64,000 bases of DNA from Geminicoccaceae bacterium (lineage in GTDB: Bacteria > Pseudomonadota > Alphaproteobacteria > Geminicoccales > Geminicoccaceae). Made by a program: the position numbers and the translations under genes. The notes below the pieces were generated by a model. It ran no database searches. It saw only the letters and a program-made list of their open reading frames with translations, and was not told the DNA's origin. Positions 33,352 to 42,822 of the stretch are shown in pieces; the stretch's first letter is position 1, and every line of letters begins with the position of its first letter. The stretch is from positions 1,269,501-1,333,500 of the forward strand of contig JACKIM010000001.1 in NCBI GenBank assembly GCA_020638465.1, given 5' to 3'.

Positions 33352-35253
33352 ATGCTCGATGCGATGCGCAATCAGGCCTCCAGCTGGGTGGTTCGCGGAC
33401 TCCTGGTGCTGCTGATCCTCAGTTTTGCGATCTGGGGCATCGGTGACGTGTTCTTCGGGCCGCGCGGGGGACAGACCATTGCGGAAGTGGGTGATCTCGA
33501 GGTCACCGGCACCGAGGTCAATCGGGAGTTCGATGACCAGATCAACAGGTTCCGTCAGCAGTTCAATACTCCCCTTGACCGTGGCCAGGCTGTCGCCTTC
33601 GGCCTGTTGAACCAGGCAATGCAGGCCAAGATCGCCCAACGGCTGGTGGATATGCACGGTCTCGACTTGGGGCTTGGTGTGGCCGACAGTTCGGTGCGTG
33701 CGGCGATCACCGAAAATCCCGTGTTCCGTGGCTCTGCCGGGTTCGATCGCGATCGGCTGGATGTGGTGTTGCGCAGCCAGGGCATGACCGAGGATGCCTT
33801 TATTGAGGAGGTCCGGGACGATCTCCGTCGGGCGATGCTGATCGATGCCGTCAGCGGTCTCGTCGTGATTCCCCAAGAGGAGGCCAGCCGTATCTACGCC
33901 TATCGCAACGAAGAGCGGCGCGGAACCGCCTTGCACCTGCTTTCAGCGGCCATCGTTATCGCGGATCCCGATGACAGTGTGCTCGAAAGCTGGCTCGACG
34001 GTCACAAGAACGAGTTCAAGGCGCCGGAATACCGTTCGGGGGTCGCGGTGGTCATCGAGCCCGAGAGTCTCGTCGGTGAGATCGATGTCACGCCGGATGA
34101 GCTCCAGAGCGCCTATGATGCGCGGATCGCATCCTTCACAACACCGGAAAAGCGCAAGGTCGGCCAGCTGCTTGCTCACGATGAGGCGGTAATCGGGAAG
34201 GCACGCGAGCAGATCGAGAATGGCGCGACGATGGCCGAGATTGCGGAAGCGCTCGCCGGCGAAGGCGTGTCCTACAGTTCGATCGGTCCGTTGGCCCGGC
34301 ATGACCTGCCCGCATCGCTCGGCGATCCGGTCTTTGCGCTGCCCGACACGGAAAGCATCAGCGACCCTGTGCAGAGCGCCTTCGGCTGGCATCTTTTCAG
34401 GTTGATCGAGGTGGAGCCTGAAAAGGTCAGGCCTCTCGATGAGGTTCGTCAGCAGCTGCATGACGATCTGGCGCTTGAACATGCCCGCGCGCAGCTTCCC
34501 GATCTGGCCAATTCGCTCGATGACGAGGTTGCCGCCGGTTCCGATCTGGAGACTGCTGCCGGACAGCTGAATTTCCCGGTCGTCAAGCTCGACATGGTTG
34601 ACCGCAATGGCGAGCATGCCGACGGTTCTCCTCTGGATAATGACACGATCAGTGGAGATGTGCTGGGTCGCTTCTTTTCCGGAGCCCGGGGTGAGACATC
34701 GTTGCTGGAGCAGACCGACGACGGATATCTCATGTATCGTGTCGATTCCATCGATCCGCCGCGCGACCGCACGCTGGACGAGATCCATGACAAGGTGCTT
34801 GCCGCGTGGAAAGCCGGGCAGCAGCAGAAGCGGGCGATGGAGGATGCGGCCCTCATCGTCGAGCGACTTCACGCCGGCGCAACGCTTGAGGCGATTGCCG
34901 CGGAAAAGGGCGATGCCGCGACGCTGGTCGATATCGAGCCGGTCAAGCGCAATGCCGATCCCGCCGCGGCCGGCATCAATGCCGAGGTGCTGGCCACGTT
35001 GTTCGAACTGGAACAGGGAACCGCGAGCACCAAGCCCATCGATGTCGGCGATGGCGCCGTCATCGTGCGCGAAGACGAGGTGATACCTGCCGCAGAGCCG
35101 GAATCTCTCGACCCGCTGAAGGAGGAACTGCGCATGCAGGAGCAGAATGACCTTCTGGTGCAATACGAGCAGGCCCTGCGCCATCGCTATCCGGTCCAGA
35201 TCAACGAGGCCGCGCTGAGGGCGCTGGCCACAGCCTTGAGCCCAACGCAGTGA
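33352..35253 (+). CDS. ppiD: PpiD-like periplasmic peptidyl-prolyl isomerase (SurA N-terminal domain)
   Basis: This 633-residue envelope folding factor has one N-terminal membrane anchor (about 10-36, WVVRGLLVLLILSFAIWGIG) and a large periplasmic part with a SurA-like N-terminal chaperone region. A parvulin-type PPIase domain lies at about 265-365 (KVGQLLAHDEAV, the glycine-rich SIGPLARHDLP and SAFGWHLFRLIEVEP). PpiD sits beside the Sec translocon, and here its gene diverges from the tpiA-secG operon. The stop overlaps the GTG start of trpE by four bases. Confidence 0.9.
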   Translation: MLDAMRNQASSWVVRGLLVLLILSFAIWGIGDVFFGPRGGQTIAEVGDLEVTGTEVNREFDDQINRFRQQFNTPLDRGQAVAFGLLNQAMQAKIAQRLVDMHGLDLGLGVADSSVRAAITENPVFRGSAGFDRDRLDVVLRSQGMTEDAFIEEVRDDLRRAMLIDAVSGLVVIPQEEASRIYAYRNEERRGTALHLLSAAIVIADPDDSVLESWLDGHKNEFKAPEYRSGVAVVIEPESLVGEIDVTPDELQSAYDARIASFTTPEKRKVGQLLAHDEAVIGKAREQIENGATMAEIAEALAGEGVSYSSIGPLARHDLPASLGDPVFALPDTESISDPVQSAFGWHLFRLIEVEPEKVRPLDEVRQQLHDDLALEHARAQLPDLANSLDDEVAAGSDLETAAGQLNFPVVKLDMVDRNGEHADGSPLDNDTISGDVLGRFFSGARGETSLLEQTDDGYLMYRVDSIDPPRDRTLDEIHDKVLAAWKAGQQQKRAMEDAALIVERLHAGATLEAIAAEKGDAATLVDIEPVKRNADPAAAGINAEVLATLFELEQGTASTKPIDVGDGAVIVREDEVIPAAEPESLDPLKEELRMQEQNDLLVQYEQALRHRYPVQINEAALRALATALSPTQ

Positions 35254-36752
35254 GTACATTCCCCGATCGGAAGAGTTTCGCGACGCAGTATGATACCGGA
35301 AGGCCGCAGGTCGTCTGGACCTCGCTTGTGGCGGATCTCGAAACCCCTGTCTCGGCCATGCTCAAGCTGGCCGAAGGACGCCCCTACAGCTTTCTGCTCG
35401 AAAGCGTGGAGGGAGGGGCCACGCGTGGCCGTTATTCGATTATCGGCATCAAGCCGGACCTGATCTGGCGGTCACGCAGCCAGCGCGTCGAAATCAATCG
35501 CCGTGCGCGGTTCGACCTCGATGCGTTCGAGCCGGTGCCCGGAGAACCGCTTGATTGCCTGCGTGCACTCATGATCGAATCGCGCATTGAGCTGCCTGCG
35601 GAACTTCCTCCCATGTCGGCGGGCCTCTTCGGGCAGATGACGTACGACATGGTCCGTCAGGTCGAGCGCCTGCCCGAGAAGAATGCCGATCGGCTTGATT
35701 TGCCCGAGGCGGTATTCATGCGGCCGACATTGGTTGCCATCTTCGATAATATCGAGGATCGGGTAACTGTCGTGACGCCGGTCTATCCCTCACCGGAGAT
35801 GTCCGCCGACCGGGCTTTCGAACTGGCCAGGGAAAGGCTGTCGGATGCGGTGGCCGACTTCAGTCGCGGCATCAATCCGAGCGGTGCGCGAATGTCCTCG
35901 CCGCACCCCGAGCCGGTCTCCAACATGACTCGCGAGACCTTCAAGGAGATGGTCGAAAAGGCGAAGGACTATATCCTTGCGGGCGACATCTTCCAGGTTG
36001 TGCCGTCGCAACGCTTCGAGGTTCCGTTCGAATTGCCGGCCTTTGCGCTCTATCGCGCCCTGCGGCGGCTCAACCCCTCGCCATTCCTGTTCTTTCTGGA
36101 ACTGGACGGATATACCCTTGTGGGGTCGAGCCCGGAGATCCTCGTGCGGTTGCGCGATGGTGTCGTCACCATCCGTCCGCTGGCCGGAACCCGGAGGCGG
36201 GGCCGAGATGCTGACGAGGACAGGGCATTGGCCGAAGAGCTGCTGACCGATCCCAAGGAGCTGGCGGAGCACCTCATGCTGCTTGATCTCGGTCGCAATG
36301 ATGTCGGCAGGGTGGCACAGGTCGGTAGTGTCGAAGTTACCGAACAGATGCAGATCGAGTACTACAGCCATGTGATGCACATCGTTTCGAATGTGCAGGG
36401 ACGCATCCGGCCCGAACTCGATGCCATCGATGCGCTGATGGCCGGCTTTCCCGCCGGGACGGTTTCCGGCGCGCCCAAGGTTCGCGCCATGGAGATCATC
36501 GAGGAACTGGAACCGGAGCGTCGCGGTTTCTACGCCGGAACGGTGGGGTACATCTCGGCTGACGGTGACATGGACACCTGCATCGCCCTGCGTACCGGCC
36601 TGGTCAAGGATGGCAAGCTCTACATCCAGGCGGGGGGAGGCGTCGTCGCGGACAGCGACCCGGATGCCGAGTTCGAGGAAAGTGTCAACAAGGCAAAGGC
36701 GCTGGTTCGCGCTGCCGAGGAAGCCGTCCGCTTCGCTCAACGCAGCCGCTGA
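35250..36752 (+). CDS. trpE: Anthranilate synthase component I
   Basis: This 500-residue enzyme makes anthranilate from chorismate with ammonia delivered by TrpG. The chorismate-binding domain is complete: SPFLFFLELDGYTLVGSSPE, IRPLAGTRRRGRD, LDLGRNDVGRVA, AGFPAGTVSGAPKVRAMEII and YIQAGGGVVADSDP. The GTG start overlaps the ppiD stop (GTGA), so it is translationally coupled. In many alphaproteobacteria ppiD-trpE is followed by trpG-trpD-trpC; here a convergent bmt gene follows at once, so trpGDC must lie elsewhere. Confidence 0.95.
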   Translation: MSTFPDRKSFATQYDTGRPQVVWTSLVADLETPVSAMLKLAEGRPYSFLLESVEGGATRGRYSIIGIKPDLIWRSRSQRVEINRRARFDLDAFEPVPGEPLDCLRALMIESRIELPAELPPMSAGLFGQMTYDMVRQVERLPEKNADRLDLPEAVFMRPTLVAIFDNIEDRVTVVTPVYPSPEMSADRAFELARERLSDAVADFSRGINPSGARMSSPHPEPVSNMTRETFKEMVEKAKDYILAGDIFQVVPSQRFEVPFELPAFALYRALRRLNPSPFLFFLELDGYTLVGSSPEILVRLRDGVVTIRPLAGTRRRGRDADEDRALAEELLTDPKELAEHLMLLDLGRNDVGRVAQVGSVEVTEQMQIEYYSHVMHIVSNVQGRIRPELDAIDALMAGFPAGTVSGAPKVRAMEIIEELEPERRGFYAGTVGYISADGDMDTCIALRTGLVKDGKLYIQAGGGVVADSDPDAEFEESVNKAKALVRAAEEAVRFAQRSR

Positions 36753-36776
36753 TTCCCGGCAGGAGGGCGCGCCGCT

Positions 36777-37793
36777 TCAGGATGTCCTTCGTCTTCGGCG
36801 CTCGTTGCGGTCGCGCTTGTGGCTTTCCGCGGCATCGGTGGGCGTGGTAATGCTGCCCAGCCGGAGCTCGACAGCATCGACATCGGGCATGTCCCCGCGC
36901 GGTGTCTCGTCGAGGGCCTTTCGCATCGCCGCCAGGTGGATTCCGGCCGTGCCACAGCAGCCACCGATGATCACCGCGCCGGCATCGCGGGCCATGACCG
37001 CATAGGTCGCCATGATCTCGGGCGTGCCCGAGTAGTGGATATGGCCATCGCGATATTCCGGAATTCCGCAATTGCCCTTGGCGACAATCATGTCGTCAGC
37101 GTGTTCCAGGCGGTTCATTCCGAGGATTGATCCCAGCAATTGGGCCGGACCGATACCGCAATTGGCGCCGAATGCGGCTGGTGGGCGGGCCAGCGTGCGG
37201 GTGAAAGCGAGGGCTGTGTCGGGCGTGAGGCCCATCATCGTGCGACCGTTCGTGTCGAAACTCATGGTGCAGACAACCGGCAGGCCCGTTGCCGAGGCGC
37301 CTGCCACCGCCGCTTCGAGTTCTTCCGCCGATGACAGCGTCTCGCACCACAGGATATCGACCCCTCCGTCGGCGAGAGCCCTGGCCTGTTCGGCGAAGGC
37401 TGCTGTCGCATCGGCGATGGAAAGGGTGCCGACCGGTTCAAGAATCTCGCCTGTGGGGCCCATCGATCCTGCTACCAGCACGGGCCGGCCGGCATGATCG
37501 GCCACGGAGCGCGCAATTCTCGCGGCGGACGAATTCAGTTCGGCGACCCGATGCTGGGCATCATGCAGCGTCAGGCGCATAGCGTTACCGCCGAAGCTGT
37601 TGGTGAGAATGATGTCGGAACCGGCTTCGATGAATTCACGGTGGGCGTCGGCAATACGATCGGGGTGCTCGACATTCCACAGTTCGGGACTGTCGCCAGT
37701 TTCCAGACCACGCCGGAAAAGTGCGGTTCCCATTCCGCCATCGGCGAGCAGCACGCCCCGGTCTTCGAGCATGGATTGCAGCTTGTTCATCAT
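36777..37793 (-). CDS. Homocysteine/betaine-type S-methyltransferase (Bmt-like)
   Basis: This 338-residue zinc-dependent methyltransferase moves a methyl group to homocysteine or selenohomocysteine. The N-terminal LLADGGMGTALFRRGL and the zinc cysteines in ANCGIGP and IGGCCGT are visible. It is of the betaine-homocysteine methyltransferase type found in alphaproteobacteria, but the donor (betaine, S-methylmethionine or other) is not certain. The C-terminus is a basic tail (KRDRNERRRRR). Its ATG pair overlaps the stop of the upstream DUF1289 gene. Confidence 0.82.
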   Translation of the reverse strand: MMNKLQSMLEDRGVLLADGGMGTALFRRGLETGDSPELWNVEHPDRIADAHREFIEAGSDIILTNSFGGNAMRLTLHDAQHRVAELNSSAARIARSVADHAGRPVLVAGSMGPTGEILEPVGTLSIADATAAFAEQARALADGGVDILWCETLSSAEELEAAVAGASATGLPVVCTMSFDTNGRTMMGLTPDTALAFTRTLARPPAAFGANCGIGPAQLLGSILGMNRLEHADDMIVAKGNCGIPEYRDGHIHYSGTPEIMATYAVMARDAGAVIIGGCCGTAGIHLAAMRKALDETPRGDMPDVDAVELRLGSITTPTDAAESHKRDRNERRRRRTS

Positions 37794-38056
37794 TTCACCC
37801 TTGCGCGCCTTCTCGGCCGGCTGTCGGCGGCACTCGTCCGTCCACGTGCGCGGCGCCTCTCGCGCAGGTCATTGACGATGGTCAGTCGTTCAGTGTTGTC
37901 GGCATAAGGCCAACGGGCAATTTCCCGTGCCGTCCGCAGACAGCCCTCGCATTGGCGCGTCTCGCGGTCAAGTCGGCAGATGCCGATACAGGGGGAGGGA
38001 ATGTCGGGGAGGTCGCTCACCAGCGCCGCTTTCACAACAGTACAGAATCGAGCCAT
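37790..38056 (-). CDS. DUF1289 small cysteine-rich protein
   Basis: The core SPCIGICRLDRE, QCEGCLRT and the following EIARWPY are the DUF1289 pattern: four cysteines (CxxxC and CxxC) that probably bind iron-sulfur or zinc. The function is unknown. The start is uncertain: ATG 38056 gives 88 residues, GTG 38020 would give 76 and begin just before the domain, and the frame is open upstream to 38176. The C-terminus is very arginine-rich. Its stop overlaps the start of the methyltransferase gene (ATGA), suggesting joint translation. Confidence 0.75.
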   Translation of the reverse strand: MARFCTVVKAALVSDLPDIPSPCIGICRLDRETRQCEGCLRTAREIARWPYADNTERLTIVNDLRERRRARGRTSAADSRPRRRARVK

Positions 38057-38282
38057 ACCGGTCGGACGCCTCCATAGACGAGATGCCGTGCTTGCGAAAG
38101 GCATTCCGCCGATGGCCTGCATTCCCATACGGCACATCTCCCCGGTTCGGGGAAGGACGACGCCTCCGGTTGACATTCAGGTGAAGGTCGCCATTTGCCC
38201 GGTACGCTGCTAGAACCGCGTCGCGTGTCTGTTGCAAGCATTACACGGTTCGTCATTGTCAACGAGAAGGATAAATCCAGCC

Positions 38283-40925
38283 ATGCTGGACAAGACCTAT
38301 CATGCCCGTGAGGCCGAGCAGGCGATTTACGAGCGGTGGGAAAAGTCGAATGCATTTGCGGCCACGCCGTCGGGCAAGGCTCCCTTCTGCGTGATGATGC
38401 CGCCGCCGAACGTGACAGGCTCGCTGCACATGGGCCATGCGCTGGACCAGACCCTTCAGGACGTCCTCACCCGATATCATCGCATGAAGGGCCATTCGAC
38501 CCTGTGGCAACCCGGCACGGACCATGCCGGAATTGCCACGCAGATGATGGTCGAGCGCAAGCTGGAGAGCGAGGGCACGAGTCGCGTCGCTATCGGCCGC
38601 GAGAAATTCCTCGAAGCGTGCTGGGAGTGGAAGGAAGCCTCGCAGGGCAATATTCTTGGACAGTTGAGGCGTCTCGGCACGTCGCCCGACTGGACCCGCG
38701 AGCGCTTCACCATGGATGAGGGATTATCCAGGGCGGTATTGAGGGCCTTTGTCCAGCTTTACAAGGAAGGGTTGATCTACAAGGACAAACGTCTGGTCAA
38801 CTGGGACGTCAAGCTCAAGACGGCCGTCTCCGATCTGGAGAGCGAGGCAACCGAGGTTCAGGGCTCGCTGTGGCATTTCCGGTATCCGGTGGAAGGAGAG
38901 GAGGATCGTTTCCTCACGGTGGCGACCACCCGGCCGGAAACGATGCTCGGCGACACAGGTGTCGCGGTGCATCCGGATGACGAGCGGTTCAAGGATCTGG
39001 TCGGCAAACATCTCGTTCTGCCGCTGGTCGGGCGGCGCATTCCAGTGGTTGCCGATGAGCATTCCGATCCGGAGAAGGGCTCGGGGGCGGTCAAGATCAC
39101 GCCGGCCCACGACTTCAACGACTTCGAGGTCGGCAGGCGCCATGGCCTCGAAGCCATCAACATTCTCGATCCCGACGGCACATTGAACGACAGCGTACCG
39201 GAAAAATACCGGGGCATGGATCGATTCGACGCGCGCAAGGCCGTGGTCGCCGACATGGAAGCGCTGGGGCTGCTGGACAAGGTCGAACGGCATTTGCACA
39301 CTGTCCCGCATGGTGATCGTTCAGGCACGCCTCTTGAGCCATTCCTGACCGACCAGTGGTATTGCGATGCGATAACCCTGGCCAGGCCGGCGATCGAGGC
39401 GGTCGAGAGCGGCAGGACCGTCATCGTTCCGCAGATGTTCGAGAGCACCTATTTCGAGTGGATGCGCAACATTCAGCCCTGGTGCATTTCACGACAGCTG
39501 TGGTGGGGACATCAGATACCGGCATGGTACGGTCCCGACGGCGGGATATTCGTCGAGGAGTCGGAAGCCGAGGCGCTGGCGGCAGCGGAACGACACTATG
39601 GCAGGCCGGTCGACCTCGAACGCGATCCGGACGTGCTCGACACGTGGTTCTCTTCCGGTCTGTGGCCCTTCTCGACACTGGGATGGCCCGATCAGACACC
39701 GGAGCTGAAGCGGTTCTATCCGACCAGCGTTCTTGTTACCGGTTTCGATATCATCTTCTTCTGGGTCGCCCGGATGATGATGATGGGCCTCCATTTCACA
39801 GGTGAGGTACCGTTCAGGCACATGCTGCTCCACGGGCTCGTCCGCGACGAGAAGGGGCAGAAGATGTCCAAGACGCGTGGCAATGTCATGGACCCGATCG
39901 AGATGATCGACGAGTTCGGAGCGGATGCCCTGCGTTACGCGTTGATGGCGTCAGCCCCGGTGGGGCGTGACGTCAAGATCGGCAAGCCACGGGTCGAAGG
40001 CTACCGGAACTTCATCACCAAGCTGTGGAATGCTTCGCGCTTCGTCCAGATGAATGGCGGCGAATTTTCCGAGAGTTTCGATCCTGCAACCTGTAATTAT
40101 CAGGTCAATCGATGGATCGTCGGCGAGACGGTCCGGCTCAATATGGCCGTCGACGCGGCCATGGAGAGCATGAAGCTCAACGAAGCCGCGACCGCCATCT
40201 ATCAGTTCACATGGGACCTGTTCTGTGACTGGTATGTCGAAATGGCCAAGCCCGCCTTCTCGGGCGAGGACGAGGCGCTCAAGGTCGAAACCCGGTCTGC
40301 GGCCGCCTGGGTGCTGGCGAAGGTCCTGCACCTGATGCACCCGATCGCACCCTTTGTCACCGAGCAGCTCTGGAAGGAGTTGTTCGGTCGCGAAGACATG
40401 CTGATCCGTGCGCAATGGCCGGAGCTGCCCGCCGCTCTGGTCGATGCGCAGGCCGAGGCCGAGATGCGCTGGCTCATACAGGTTGTCGGTGCCATTCGCG
40501 CTGCGCGCAGCGAGCTCAATGTTCCCGCATCGGCAAAGTTGCAGCTTGAAGCCTACGGTGCATCAGCCAGGACCGGCGAGTGGCTGCGACGCCATCGCGA
40601 AGCTCTCATGCGACTGGCCCGGTTGGAAGATATTGTCGAGGGTGCCGGCAGTGTTCCCCCGAACACTTTGCAGGTGGTGGTCGACGAGACGACCTTTGCC
40701 ATGCAGGTGGCCGATTTTGTCGATCTTGCTGCCGAGCGCGGCCGCCTGCAAAAGGAATGGGGCAAGGTCGAGGCCGACATCATGAAGATCGAGAAGAAGC
40801 TCGCCAACGAGAGCTTTCTGCAACGCGCGCCCGAAAGCGTGGTCGAGGAACAGCGCGAAAGGCTGGAATCGGCATTGCAGGCCAAAGGCAGGCTCGAGGC
40901 GGCGATCGAGCGGATCACGTTCTGA
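38283..40925 (+). CDS. valS: Valyl-tRNA synthetase
   Basis: This 880-residue class I synthetase charges tRNA-Val. The HIGH-type motif is in PPPNVTGSLHMGHALD and the KMSKS motif is KMSKTRGN. The editing domain (TTRPETMLGDTGVAVHP) and an anticodon-binding region follow in order, and a C-terminal coiled-coil arm (RGRLQKEWGKVEADIMKIEK) closes the protein. ATG 38283 (MLDKTYHAREAE) has GAGAAGGA upstream. It heads a run with an M17 peptidase and a thioesterase. Confidence 0.95.
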   Translation: MLDKTYHAREAEQAIYERWEKSNAFAATPSGKAPFCVMMPPPNVTGSLHMGHALDQTLQDVLTRYHRMKGHSTLWQPGTDHAGIATQMMVERKLESEGTSRVAIGREKFLEACWEWKEASQGNILGQLRRLGTSPDWTRERFTMDEGLSRAVLRAFVQLYKEGLIYKDKRLVNWDVKLKTAVSDLESEATEVQGSLWHFRYPVEGEEDRFLTVATTRPETMLGDTGVAVHPDDERFKDLVGKHLVLPLVGRRIPVVADEHSDPEKGSGAVKITPAHDFNDFEVGRRHGLEAINILDPDGTLNDSVPEKYRGMDRFDARKAVVADMEALGLLDKVERHLHTVPHGDRSGTPLEPFLTDQWYCDAITLARPAIEAVESGRTVIVPQMFESTYFEWMRNIQPWCISRQLWWGHQIPAWYGPDGGIFVEESEAEALAAAERHYGRPVDLERDPDVLDTWFSSGLWPFSTLGWPDQTPELKRFYPTSVLVTGFDIIFFWVARMMMMGLHFTGEVPFRHMLLHGLVRDEKGQKMSKTRGNVMDPIEMIDEFGADALRYALMASAPVGRDVKIGKPRVEGYRNFITKLWNASRFVQMNGGEFSESFDPATCNYQVNRWIVGETVRLNMAVDAAMESMKLNEAATAIYQFTWDLFCDWYVEMAKPAFSGEDEALKVETRSAAAWVLAKVLHLMHPIAPFVTEQLWKELFGREDMLIRAQWPELPAALVDAQAEAEMRWLIQVVGAIRAARSELNVPASAKLQLEAYGASARTGEWLRRHREALMRLARLEDIVEGAGSVPPNTLQVVVDETTFAMQVADFVDLAAERGRLQKEWGKVEADIMKIEKKLANESFLQRAPESVVEEQRERLESALQAKGRLEAAIERITF

Positions 40926-40940
40926 AGGAGAGGGCTGGTC

Positions 40941-42329
40941 ATGTCATCCAGCATCGTTGCCAGCGCAGCTGACGCGCGTACCGTCCATGTCATCGACAGG
41001 GACGGTTTTGACCAGTTGAAACAAGGGCTTCCGTCGCTGGCCCGTGGCTGGCTGGACACGACAGGTTTCAAGCCCCGGCCGCAATCGGCGGCCTACTGGC
41101 CGGACGAGACCGGCCGCGCCGGTGGAGCGGTGCTGGTCTGTTCGAGCCCGGTCGAGCCCTGGGATGCCTCGATGCTGCGTTCGGTTCTGCCCGACGGGAC
41201 ATGGAAGCTCGATGATCCAAAGGGACTGCTGCCACCGTCGGAGGCGGTGTTCGGCTGGATCATGCAGGGATATGGCTTCGATCGATACAAGTCGAAAGGT
41301 GCAGATGGCAGCGAGCAGTTCCTTTGCGTCCAGCCTGATGCCGATGTCAGGCGGATGCAGGATCTCGCCGGCGCGATAGCGCTCGGCCGCGATCTGGTCA
41401 ACACGCCGGCCAACGACCTTGGGCCCGCGGAACTGGCGGATGCTGTCTTGTCGGTTGCCGGAAGGCACGGTGTGGTGGCGAGGACCATCGTCGGCGATGC
41501 ATTGCTCGAACAGAACTTTCCGCTGATCCATGCAGTCGGCGCTGCCAGCAACCGGGCACCCCGGTTGATCGACATGGTCTGGGGCAACGAAGCCCATCCG
41601 AAGGTGACCCTTGTGGGCAAGGGTGTGTGCTTCGACACGGGCGGTCTGGACCTCAAACCGGCCTCGGCCATGGGTCTGATGAAGAAGGACATGGGCGGTT
41701 CGGCTGCGATGCTGGCGCTGGCGGATGCGATCATGTCGGCACGGTTGCCGGTCCGGCTGCGGCTGCTGGTTGCCGCTGTGGAAAACAGCGTGTCGGGGAA
41801 TGCCTTCCGACCGGGCGATGTGTTCAAGAGCCGCAAGGGCATTACCGTGGAGATTGGCAATACCGACGCCGAGGGGCGATTGATCCTCGCTGATGCCCTG
41901 GCATTTGCCGATGAGGAGGAGCCGGAGATCCTTGTCGATGCGGCGACCCTCACGGGGGCGGCAAGGGTGGCGCTCGGCCCCGATCTGCCGGTCCTTTTCG
42001 CCAATGACGACAAGCTCGCGGCCGATATCCTGCTGGCCGGAGAGACGTGTGCCGAACCCCTGTGGCGCCTGCCCCTGCATCAACCCTATCGTCGGTTGAT
42101 CAAGGGCAAGACGGGTGACATCGACAATTCGGGGACCAAGCCTTTCGCCGGCAGCATCACGGCGGCCCTGTTCCTTGAAAGCTTCGTCGAGAAGGCGAAA
42201 TCATGGGCGCATCTCGATGTCTATGGTATCAATGGCGACACGCGTCCCGGCCGGCCGGCTGGCGGCGAGGCCGTGGCCGTGCGAGCCCTGTTTGAAATGT
42301 TGCGCAATCGTTACGGAGACGTCGCTTGA
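40941..42329 (+). CDS. Leucyl aminopeptidase family protein (M17)
   Basis: This 462-residue di-metal aminopeptidase shows the M17 signature NTDAEGRLILADAL with two metal ligands, the lysine/aspartate segment LVGKGVCFDTGGLDLKP, the preceding RDLVNTPANDLGPAEL, and DIDNSGTKPFAGSITAALFL. The N-terminal domain is shorter and different from PepA, which is common in the alphaproteobacterial M17 subgroup. It follows valS by 15 bases and overlaps the next gene by four bases, so the three are probably one transcript. Confidence 0.9.
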   Translation: MSSSIVASAADARTVHVIDRDGFDQLKQGLPSLARGWLDTTGFKPRPQSAAYWPDETGRAGGAVLVCSSPVEPWDASMLRSVLPDGTWKLDDPKGLLPPSEAVFGWIMQGYGFDRYKSKGADGSEQFLCVQPDADVRRMQDLAGAIALGRDLVNTPANDLGPAELADAVLSVAGRHGVVARTIVGDALLEQNFPLIHAVGAASNRAPRLIDMVWGNEAHPKVTLVGKGVCFDTGGLDLKPASAMGLMKKDMGGSAAMLALADAIMSARLPVRLRLLVAAVENSVSGNAFRPGDVFKSRKGITVEIGNTDAEGRLILADALAFADEEEPEILVDAATLTGAARVALGPDLPVLFANDDKLAADILLAGETCAEPLWRLPLHQPYRRLIKGKTGDIDNSGTKPFAGSITAALFLESFVEKAKSWAHLDVYGINGDTRPGRPAGGEAVAVRALFEMLRNRYGDVA

Positions 42330-42775
42330 GTCGTCAATCGCCGGGCCGTCGGAGCGACTATCTGTATTTCAGCGAGATCAACACCCGCTGGATGGACAAC
42401 GATATCTACGGTCATGTCAACAATGTCGTCTATTACAGTTTCTTCGATACTGCGATTGCCCAGCTCCTGATGAGCCGTGGCGGGCTCGACCCATGGTCGG
42501 CCGGGGTCGTCGGCATGGCCGTGGAAAACGGCTGTCGCTATCACAGCTCGATTGCCTACCCGGACCGGGTCATCGCCGGTGTGAGGGTTGCACACCTGGG
42601 AAACAGCTCGGTACGGTACGAGATTGGCATCTTTCGCAACGATGACGATAGTGCCGCAGCGGAAGGTCATTTCGTTCATGTCTTCGTGACCCGGAACGAC
42701 CAGCGGCCAACGCCCATACCCGGGGGTATCCGTGAAGCTCTCGAATCGCTGACGAGGTCCGTTCCTGCTGGCTGA
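42326..42775 (+). CDS. Acyl-CoA thioesterase (4HBT hotdog fold)
   Basis: This 149-residue hotdog protein has INTRWMDNDIYGHVNNVVYYSFFDTA, whose aspartate and following HVNN are the 4HBT/YbgC-type active-site region. Such enzymes hydrolyse acyl-CoA thioesters, often short or hydroxybenzoyl-type. The frame begins with TTG 42326 inside the peptidase stop (TTGA), an uncommon start supported by the coupled position; no better start lies before the domain. Substrate unknown. Confidence 0.82.
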   Translation: MSRQSPGRRSDYLYFSEINTRWMDNDIYGHVNNVVYYSFFDTAIAQLLMSRGGLDPWSAGVVGMAVENGCRYHSSIAYPDRVIAGVRVAHLGNSSVRYEIGIFRNDDDSAAAEGHFVHVFVTRNDQRPTPIPGGIREALESLTRSVPAG

Positions 42776-42822
42776 CAGGCGAACTCTTCGCGTCCGATGG
42801 CGGAAACACCGCAGAAAATGCA

